Shown one piece after another: positions 35,437 to 43,431 of a stretch of 64,000 bases of DNA. The notes under the pieces were generated by a model, which ran no database searches, was not told the origin of the DNA, and worked only from the letters and a program-made list of their open reading frames with translations. Location of the stretch: the NCBI GenBank assembly GCA_006384855.1, contig VCJN01001862.1, forward strand, positions 62,001-126,000, written 5' to 3'. The translations under genes and the position numbers were made by a program. This DNA comes from Tetraselmis striata. Taxonomy: Eukaryota; Chlorophyta; Chlorodendrophyceae; Chlorodendrales; Chlorodendraceae. Position 1 is the first letter of the stretch, and every line of letters starts with the position of its first letter.

Positions 35437-36172
35437 ATGACAGAGGGCGAGCGGTCAAACGTCACTGACCTTGCTCCTCTACCACTCGTAAGCCCACATT
35501 GTGCCGTGTTGGGTCTCAGGCTACAACACTCCCAAGCGAATGTTCGCGATGGCCACCAACCCCCCATCCGCCCGCGCCGCCGCGGCCGCAAGCCCCGCTT
35601 CCAGGTGCTACGGGCATGGATGATGATCTGTCTCCGCACAGGCTCCCATCCACTTGGTGGCAACGGCCACCCTGAAGGGCGCGCCGCCCAGCGCAAGAAA
35701 GCTCGCCAGGAGGCGAATGCTGACGCCGATCGAGGAGGAAGACTAGCCCCTTCACGCGCAAGAGCGGCGGCGTGGCTGCCAGCACCGTACCAGTGGCAAG
35801 GCCCAAGACTCACCAGCGCCTATAGAGGATGACGAGGTGGACAAGGCGCTGAGCGACATCTCCAACACTTTGCTGGGAGTGAAAGGGTCAATGACCAATC
35901 AAGTCGTCCACATCAAAGAGCAAGCTGAGGCTGTGAAAAAGGCAGCAGCAGCAAATGAAAGGCTTGTAGCCCTGGAAGCTGTCAAACTGCAACTGCAATG
36001 TTTCCCACCAGGTACCTGCCTACAACACACATTTGCACTGCAATCACTGTCTGAGCTGAGTGACAAGTATGTCTATGACCTTGGCCAACAACAGCGGCAC
36101 CAGCAGCGACGTGCCTGTTGTTGCAGCCCCTGTTGCATCTACACCAATGTAGTTGTGTCACGCACGCTGTAA
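35437..36172 (+). CDS. Basic/coiled-coil ORF inside the TIR element
   Basis: One frame (35437-35832) gives RPRRRGRKPRFQVLRAW, then SHPLGGNGHPEGRAAQRKKA. The next frame (from about 35828) gives DEVDKALSDISNTLLGVKG and an Ala/Lys/Glu-rich stretch (KEQAEAVKKAAAANERLVAL) that looks like a coiled coil. A GG-KKA-type patch before a coiled coil is typical of the Myb/NAM-associated proteins that accompany PIF/Harbinger transposases. That comparison is from memory of the family pattern, not a search. The frame change near 35820 could be an intron or decay. Confidence 0.35.
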
Positions 36173-36289
36173 CCATGCTACTCCTACCTCCGCCCTCGCT
36201 CATTTCTATATATTTGAAAATGCTACCTCTTGTCCATCTGTCTTGTCCCTGCTGCATCACTGCGCTGCGTATCTCCTATAGCTATATCA

Positions 36290-36545
36290 GATTTTAGAGC
36301 GAGCATGCTGCTGCCCTGCTGCAGTTGTATCATTTTGTTTCGCGATAATGATGTTGCCATGCTGCATCTGTATCAATTTATATAGCGAGCATGCAGCTGC
36401 GGCCCTCACGGAGCTGCACCGGTTTATACAGCGATCATGATGTCGCCATGCTGCAGTTGTATCCGTTTATAGAGCGAGCATGATGTTGCCCTGCTGCACC
36501 TGTATCAGTTTTTAGAGCGAGCATGATGCTGCCCTAGTGCAGCTA
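36290..36545. repeat. Minisatellite, about 45-50 bp unit, about five units
   Basis: Units share TTTATAGAGCGAGCATGATG and TTGCCCTGCTGCAGTTGTAT with small changes. They lie inside the TIR element and after its coiled-coil ORF. Confidence 0.8.
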
Positions 36546-37468
36546 TTCGATGGTTTGGCAAGATTTCATGATGTGGGAAGGGAAGGTGAAATTGTTGCGG
36601 AACTCCTCCAGCAAGATCTCGGCCTCGCCACTCGCCAGATTAGCGTTTTCGACATAATCCAGATGCCCCATGCGTGAACTCCGGACGCCTATGGCGGGAG
36701 GCACCTCTTTGCGCGCTGACGTACCGAACGCGAGGCCTCCTCCGAGTAGTCGCAGCACGGGCAGGTCCCCGTCCGCGCTCGGCATTGAGAGCTTGACGCG
36801 CGCGTGCCTTGTCCCGCCGTCTCTTCACAAGCAAGCGCGACGGTGTCAATGCCCGCTACAATGGCAGCCATCACACCGTGGGCATCGGCCAACGCGAGCT
36901 TGGAGTATATGGGCATGTTGAGGCAGTTTGGGTTCCCCGAGCGGGTTCCGCTGAGGTACGCACGGGACGGTGATCGTCCCAGTGCTGGTGGGGGAGAGGG
37001 GGCGAGATCTGAGCAGCCGCCCGTCCACCTGCGCCTTTTCTTTTCAAAATATTCAAAAAGGAATCTCGCCGCCGACTCTGCGGTTGCGGCGGATACTGGG
37101 ATGTTACATTTCACGTTGCCGCCCGCAACCGTAAACATGCCGCCGAATTCGCGGTTCCTAGGGGCATTTTAGTACACGTACGAATATTTGCGACTACGGT
37201 TACGGCCGAAACTGAAATGTAACCTAAGTAGCCCGTACCACTTAGCAGCATATGTAGCCGGAAAAGCAGTAGTAGTACTACTTTCATAATAAACGTTATG
37301 AAAGGAGGAAACCCCTGTTTACAACTAGTCTACGTCAAGTAGATAAACGCGAATGCTTCGGCAATGCTTCGGCAATTTGCCTGATGACCATAACGGAGCG
37401 GAAAGTACAGGAAACCCTGAGCCGCCCACCGCATTCACACGGTCCGTTTCGCAAAGCTCGCTGCGCGT

Positions 37469-38437
37469 ATGCCTACAAGTGGCCCTGACAGCAACCGCTT
37501 CCGAGGCTGCCTCTTGCGCGCTGCGACAGCGTTCCTGGTGACTGATCCTCCAAGTGAGGGTCGCCTTGGTGAAGTCCGTGAGCGTTCCCCTCAGTACTAC
37601 GATTCCATGTTCCGTGTTGCCGCTTGCCGCCCATTTGGCCTTCCGGCGGCTCCTGTCCTCTCCCTTGGCGAGCCATGCCCTTGTGCTTCTTGCTCCTTCT
37701 CGGTACAAGGTATGCTGGCCCGTTTTGAGGATGCTGGCGTGGAGTTCACTCCTTCAACTTGGGCGGTCGCATACGCTGATCACGTGGCACGTTGCTCTGG
37801 GGGCGACTCCAATCACGCCGCACACGAGTGGGCGGCACATGGCCTTTCCGACATTTGCCACGACGTGAAGTCCGCGCTGGGCGTGGGTGACGTGTCCAGA
37901 TCCTCACGGACCCGTCGGTGCTTGTTTCTCTCCCGAAGGCAGCGACGGCCGGCCGGCCGATGTTGGGCTTTTCGGGTATGGCGGTATCCGCGGAAACACG
38001 GTTGCTATTGATACCACCATTGCCCCCATCCTCGGCGTGTCAAGCTCGGATCCAACGACTGCTTTGAGGGCTGCAGAGCGCCACAAAATCCAGAAGTATG
38101 ACGAGCGAGGGTGTCCGAAACGCCGCCGGCATGCTTCGCTTTGTTCCTTTCGCCGTTTCCGAGTTTGGCTCGCTGGCCCCGCATGCCGAGGCTTTCTTGG
38201 TGGAGCTCGCGAAAGCTAGCCACAAACACACTGGCCAAAAAATCGGCCAGCTCTTGTCTGCGTGGCGCCGCCGTTTCTCCTTGCTCATCAACATGGCACA
38301 TGCAGACAACGTTCTTGGCGGGGTCGCGTCCGCGCGTGCGGCACGTGATGGTACTCCTGCGCCTGCGTCGCGTCGCTCGTCGGCATGTGTTGCTATGACC
38401 CGAGTCATTGGCTGCAAGCGTCCTCGCCGCGGCTGAT
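37469..38437 (+). pseudogene. Retroelement ORF C-terminal region, frameshifted
   Basis: Three consecutive frames make one plausible protein end. Frame one has VEFTPSTWAVAYADHVARC, HAAHEWAAHGLSDICHDV. Frame two (from about 37905) has RPADVGLFGYG, TTIAPILGV and TTALRAAERHKIQKYD. Frame three (38098-38437) has GMLRFVPFAVSEFGSLAPHA, FLVELAKASHKHTGQ and LINMAHADNVLGG. The order His-rich block, RPADV, AE..K..Y, RFVPFAVSEFG resembles the C-terminal part of LINE-like reverse transcriptase ORFs of algae and oomycetes. No RT domain is in the window. Two frame changes make it a relic. Confidence 0.45.
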
Positions 38438-38691
38438 AGCCTACCCCGGGGCGGGGGTCCCTTTGGTTCTTGGCAGCTAAGTGACTTCGTGGTTCCCTTG
38501 GCTCCTTCTTGGTTCTTGGCTCCATGTCCTCCTGCTCGACCTTGGTTTCAGGCTTACGTCTCTCTTTTGCTGGCAACCTTTCATAGCTGATGTTTGTTCT
38601 GTTTGTAGTGCGCTTTTGTGAAAGCCCTTATGTAATTAGTAAAATATACCATAACGGAGCGTCGCCTACCCAGGGCTTCCCGTAGCTGGAT

Positions 38692-38769
38692 TGCTGCCGA
38701 AAGGGCCGTCGTAGAGACGCTGCAAGGGTTTCACTGCCAGTCCTGTCCCGGAGGCGGAAAAAAAAACGC
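38692..38769 (+). repeat. A-tailed repeat end
   Basis: GTCGTAGAGACGCTGCAAGG, GTTTCACTG, CCAGTCCTGTCCCGGAGG and GCGGAAAAAAAAA. It matches 19232-19312 (minus) and, in the tail, 4636-4672 (minus). Coming about 260 bp after the retroelement ORF end at 38437, it may be that element's 3' end. Confidence 0.65.
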
Positions 38770-39202
38770 GCTCTGGCCCGGGGGGGGGGGGGGGGGGGGG
38801 GGTGACGCGCCCGATTAGCGCGTTCCGCGCTTGTCGCGCTCTGACTAAGCTGCGAGCTGCTGACCTGGCGGACGCCGACGTTCCATAAGGCGGGGGGAGT
38901 AGAAAGTGGCGCCCCGGCGCACCCGCCAGAGACCAAGTGCCCGAAGGCCGAAGCAGAGCCCGCCATCACGCCGACGGCCGAGGTCCAGTGCCTAGCCCAC
39001 GATGCCGTGACAGCACATCCACACCGAAGACCTTCGGGTCGTCACCCCACCACTGGCCCTCGTGCCTGCGAAGTGTTGGCGCCGAACCACCGGTCTCTCG
39101 CTGCGCGTATATTTTCTGCCGGCTGGAGGATATTTTATTTACCCGAGACCTCTCGGTTGGTAGTGGCTAGCAGGTAGCGGCTACTGCACCTGGGACGATG
39201 GT

Positions 39203-39237
<35 letters not shown>

Positions 39238-39495
39238 CGCTGGGTGCTCCGCTGGCTGCATGTAATGACATCGACTCGGGCTGTCTGTGTGCAAGCGCGG
39301 GCGGGGGTTGGTGGTGATGTTGGAGACGGGGACGGGTGTGGTGTCGGGGTGTGGTGTGGGGGGGGGGGGGGGGATGTCGGTCTGAACCGGGGGCATCGTG
39401 GGTGTTGTGTGTGGACCCACAGGAGGAGAGGGGGCGGTGGATGCTGGCCTGCGCCAGGTGTAGCTGCGGGCTACTGCTAGACACGCGTTTCGGTG
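38770..39495. other. Kinase 5' flank with long poly-G runs
   Basis: Poly-G at 38779-38801, 39203-39236 (about 34 bases) and 39359-39373. No supported ORF before the kinase ATG. Probably the kinase promoter and 5' UTR. Confidence 0.45.
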
Positions 39496-41861
39496 ATGGG
39501 CTGCTGCGCCAGCGCGCATCAGGCGCTGGAGGCGCTGGAGCCTGTGTTCCGCCCCATACGGCGCCTGGGGCGCGGCACCTTTGCGGACGTGTGGTGCGCC
39601 CCGCGCGCAATCCCGCGACGACTTTCGTGTCCCCCGGGGCCCTGCGCTTGCAACAGCTGTGTCGCGCCACCACCCACGCTTGCCGTGTCCGCTGCAGGCT
39701 CTGCGAAGGCCGTCCACAGCGGGGAGAAAGTGGCGGTAAAGCTCATCAAGCGTGGCTTTGACGACTTCCAGGCGCAGCACATATCGTATGAGATCCAGCT
39801 GCAGTCGCTGGTGGCTAGCCCGCATGTGGTGGGGCTCAAGGTGGCCCTCCCTACCCTGCCCTGCATCCCGCGCTGCCAACAAGGCGGCACCTCGCTGCGT
39901 TGCGCATTGGCTAGAGGGCGCCGCTGTTGCTGGTCTCACCGGAGTCCTTGTTGCTCTGCCTCCCTCCTCCCCCATGTGTCAGCAACTGCTGCTCACGCGG
40001 GCGCACCTCGGCCTGGTCCTGGAGTACGTCCCCTCCGGCACCCTGGACCGCTACTGCAAGGCGCACCCGCCGGACGAGGAGATGGCGCGTTACCTTTTGC
40101 GGCAGATGGTGGTGTGCGTGTCGTTTCTGCATGGCATGCAGGCAAGGGGCCACCCACCTGCTGAATGCGGGAGGGGCGGAGGGGGCAAGCCGCTGGCTGC
40201 ATATCCACGCGCGCACATCCACGCGCGATGCGCATCCGCAGCTGATGCTCCCGCCCAGGCTTGACTCGCTCACTCCTGTCCACAGGTTGTGCACCGAGAC
40301 CTCAAGTTGCAGAACATTTTGGTGGCGCAGACGGAAAGCGGCCTGCCGCGACTGAAGCTGATCGACTTTGGGTGCGCCAAACGATGGAAGCGGCGCACCG
40401 GCAAGTCCAGCCAGTTCCACACCGCGTACATGGGCACGCCGGCGTACATGAGCCCGCAGCTGCTGCAGGCCGGGCTGCGCGGGAGCGGCAACTACGACGG
40501 CGTGAAGGTGGACGTGTGGTGCCTGGGCGTCATGCTGGTGCAGATGTTTGCGAGCTGCCACGTGCCCTACTCCATGGACGACTACAAGTACGAGCAGGCC
40601 ATGGGCGAGCACTTTGGCGTCCTGGAGCGCCTGCGCGACATGGAGCGCGGCAAGTGGAAGGACACCAACCCCACCATTGCGGCAGCCGCGGCGGGCATGA
40701 GCGCCCCGCTGCTGGACCTGCTTGACCGCATCTTTGACCCGATGGAGTCCACGCGCATCAACCTGCCCGGCATCCAGGCGCACCCCTGGGTTGCTGCGCC
40801 GCTGCCGGAGCGCTACGAGGCAGCGTTGGGCTTCATGGTGGAGGAGGAGAAGAGCTATCCTACGCAGCCCAAGATGATTGTGGACCCGGTGAAAGGCGCG
40901 GCATGTGCGCCGGATGCAGCGACCGGCAGGTGCGAAGCAGCGCGCAGCCGGGAGACCCCCCCCCCCCCCCCCCCCCGCCACACACACACGCACACCGGCG
41001 GGTATCGCATGCTCTGCTATGCTTGGCTCATATGGCTTCGGACACCGGACTAGGTGAATGCGCCCCTCCTCACCCCCCCTCCCCGCTTTCCTGTATGCCC
41101 TGTCAACGAGTTCGGTTCCTATAAGTTTTGTGCATGCGTTTCGAAGGCCTATACAATCCCTTCTGTCTCTACAAGCAATATCTTTGTAGGATTGATGGGC
41201 GTAGTGAGATTGTTTTGCTAGCGAATAGGCGGATTGACACACATACACACCTTGGCATGCACTTGCAACCTTCCTCTCCCTGCGGGCAATTACATTTGCT
41301 TACGTTCCCAGGATACAAGGTCGCCCCTTTGATTTTGCAATATCCATGGGAACGCTGGGCCCTAGCGCAGCATTGACAGCCGTGACATGTTCCGCCCGGG
41401 CCAGTCTGCCGTAGCCTGGGGGCGACAGGCTGACATTCTGCCGACAACCAGGTTGTCGAGGCCGAATGTATCCGTAGCCAGGGCGGGTTTGGGTCATTGT
41501 ACCTTTCTTCCTGGCTCACCATCACCTGTGCCTCTCTGCCAATGTTGCCTCTGGCGGCAGGTATGACCTCGTGGACGACATCGTGCGCATGGCCGCCCGC
41601 GGGCGCTACGTCCCAAAGCTGGAGGGAGGCAGTGGCGGCCTCATGGTGTACAACATCAGCGGGCTGGGCACCAACCTGGACATCAGTGTCACCGGCCCCG
41701 GCGAGGCTGGCGCAGACAAGGAGACCGAGGCGGGGACGGTGCCTGCGGTGGGCAGCATGACCCAGGGGCAGTGTGTGGAGGCGGTGGCCAGGACTGATCC
41801 CAGCACTCACGGAGGCTCTCATTTCCACGTGCTGGTCGGAGGCGCTGAAAACCGTGTGTAG
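39496..41861 (+). CDS. Serine/threonine protein kinase, CAMK/SnRK2-like
   Basis: Exons 39496-39840, 39983-40141, 40286-40929 and 41561-41861 keep one phase and give about 482 aa. Kinase motifs in order: LGRGTFADV (Gly loop), VAVKLI (ATP Lys), YEIQLQSL (likely C-helix Glu), VVHRDLKLQN (catalytic loop), LIDFGCAK (Mg-binding DFG), MGTPAYMSPQLL (APE position reads SPQ) and VDVWCLGVMLVQM. The layout resembles SnRK2/CAMK kinases. The start MGCCAS could be myristoylated at Gly2 and acylated at the Cys residues, suggesting membrane attachment. Between FADVW and SGEKVAVK lies a Cys/Pro-rich insert of about 35 residues that is probably an unspliced short intron, since the Gly loop normally runs straight into this strand. 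The intron after 40141 begins GCAAGG. The C-terminal exon after the kinase fold is Gly-rich and unassigned. Confidence 0.85.
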
Positions 41862-42527
41862 CATTTACTAATCATTTAACGTACCCCGCCGCCCATCGCA
41901 CAGCTTGGACACTCATCCCTGAGCCCTTGCGCCGGACAAAAGCAAGCGCTCTCGGGGCTGCAGCCATCAGCTGGGTGTGGTTGCCCCGCCAGGTGGATCC
42001 CCCAAGTAGCAATGGACTTCACAGGTAATTTATGGTAGTTGCGATGGTTCTTTGGGGACAAAGCCACAGTGGCGGGTATTGCGGCCTTCTTGCCCAACTT
42101 AATGTTGCATAGCCTCCTGCTGTACGGCGATGTTCAGCTTCAAAGAGACACTACACCCCGTAGTGAGGACGTAAGAGGGGGCAGGAGCGGAATGTGGATT
42201 CATCATTGTCAAGCGACTCCACAGTGGGCGGTATGAGCAGCAGCGAAAAAATGACATGCTCGCAACAATGCGTCGCGGTGGGGATTGACATCACTGCAGA
42301 CTTCCTCGCCGCGTCAGATGACATGTGCCTACGTTTCGTTGGAGACTGCATTGATGGCTAACGCTGGTTGCTGGCTAGCTCTCACCATCGCATCAGCTTT
42401 GACCTACGACTGCGCAGTTGTTCCGAGCCTCTCCACCTCACCGCCCAACTGGGTGTTTATCGGCCAAGGTGCAACGGCACACCGACGCAATCGAGGAGTT
42501 CTCGGGTTATGAGCATGTACATCCCTT

Positions 42528-42600
42528 GTCCGCTCGGTTGAGCGGTCGTCTCGTACGCGAGAGGTCCCGGGATCGATTCCTGGTCGATTATTTCGGCAAA
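42528..42600 (+). repeat. tRNA-like segment (A box and B box), possible SINE head or tRNA relic
   Basis: A D-arm-like GCTCGGTTGAGC is followed by an anticodon-arm-like part with loop CTCGTAC and a T arm CCGGG-ATCGATT-CCTGG. The B-box core GGATCGATTCC differs at one base from GGTTCGANTCC. The 3' acceptor strand has no pairing partner 5' of the D arm, so it is not a complete tRNA. A second B-box-like GGGTTCGAATG follows at 42649. Confidence 0.4.
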
Positions 42601-43054
42601 ATCCTCCCGGCGTGTCCTGGGTTTACCCGGTTGATGCATATCCCTTCAGGGTTCGAATGAGGCAATGGTCTACGGGCTTTGCCAGACCTACGACTGCAGT
42701 TGGCGCAAGAGGTCAAGTGCTGGGCCGGCTTCGGCCGATGTCCCGGGGCGAACTTCTACTTTATGAGCATGTCATCTGGAGCAAGTGTATTAGCGGGCCG
42801 GGTGCTTATGCTGTTGGTGTGGGTATCGTATGCCCTGCACGGCCCCGCGAGCTTCCAGCCAGTGTGCGTAATTTTGCACACTACCCTCCTCCAGGTGATG
42901 GGCCACCGGGCATGAAAGCCTTGCACTTTAAAAAGTGCTGTGCCTCTCCATCGGCGTTCGAGGATCAACCGCCTGAGACTGCACCCCCGTGGCCCCGTCC
43001 CTACTGCTGGTACACGTACCCTGTAGTAGCGACTGCTTGTAAGACGAAGAGGCA

Positions 43055-43086
43055 CTTAGGGCTTGGGGCTTTAAACCCTAAATCCT
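43055..43086. repeat. Telomere-like motif
   Basis: CTTAGGG and AAACCCTAAATCC in inverted orientation about 20 bp apart; compare 2751-2778 and 62725-62753. Confidence 0.5.
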
Positions 43087-43431
43087 GATACATCGGCGTG
43101 GCGGACGCCGACGACGACACCGATGACGCAGCGCAAGGTTCGCTACTCGTACTCGCGACGGGGTTTGTCCGCTTGTACGAGTAGGGAGAGGCTCTCGACG
43201 GCGGTGATGCCAGCTCCTGCCAACGATCAGAGCGGCCCCAAAGCAGCCCCTGGCAGACAACCGCGACCAGGCAGTCTCAGTCAGCACCTGGTGCACCGCA
43301 AGGCGTCAGCGCACCCAAGCGTGCGCATCTCCACACGGATACCTGCCTCGGGGCTAGCTACTCGCGGCATCCAGCAGCTCTCGACGAGCTGGATTTAAGC
43401 CGCAGTCGCGCCGGTCCCGATCGCTGTCAAC

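Larger units (their letters stand above)
35044..37227. mobile_element. DNA transposon-like element with 31-bp terminal inverted repeats
   Basis: The left end 35044-35074 and the right end 37197-37227 are inverted copies matching at 27 of 31 bases; both begin TTAGG on the outer edge. Subterminal sequence at both ends is full of TTGCGGTTACGG-like motifs. It sits inside the A repeat of copy B, whose halves lie on either side. Contents are an ORF with a basic region and coiled coil (35437-36172), a minisatellite (36290-36545) and unassigned ORFs to about 37130. The TTA/TAA edges fit a TWA target preference as in PIF/Harbinger elements, but no transposase is recognised, so the class is open. Confidence 0.6.
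33351..37325 (-). mobile_element. Copy B: gag-bearing half of a gag-YR element, broken by insertions
   Basis: Minus-strand relative of copy C. From the 37.3-kb side: A-repeat sequence 37325-37228 (ACTAGTTGTAAACAGGGG, GGCTACATATGCTGC), an inserted TIR element (35044-37227), the rest of the A repeat (35043-34915), the gag relic (about 34830-33706), then the gag-YR spacer (to about 33351) with GTACGTTACGCGCGAGAC. The minisatellite follows where copies A and C have the recombinase. The gag relic itself contains a further insertion at about 33984-34212. Confidence 0.65.
41862..43431. other. Intergenic between kinase and MATE genes
   Basis: No supported protein gene. Contains a tRNA-like segment (42528-42600), the palindrome GCACTTTAAAAAGTGC near 42924, and a telomere-like motif (43055-43086). 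The last 100 bp are the probable 5' UTR of the transporter. Confidence 0.45.

Noticed and set aside
36689-37138. 149-aa minus-strand ORF in the TIR element as its transposase
   Set aside because: No DDE-type motif or helix-turn-helix pattern could be seen; left unassigned.
39911-41248. 445-aa minus-strand ORF opposite the kinase
   Set aside because: Antisense of the kinase exon, which has clear HRD and DFG motifs; the ORF has His/Arg/Val-rich content and no domain.
42528-42600. A complete tRNA gene
   Set aside because: No 5' acceptor strand pairs with the 3' strand, and the anticodon stem has a mismatch; kept only as tRNA-like.
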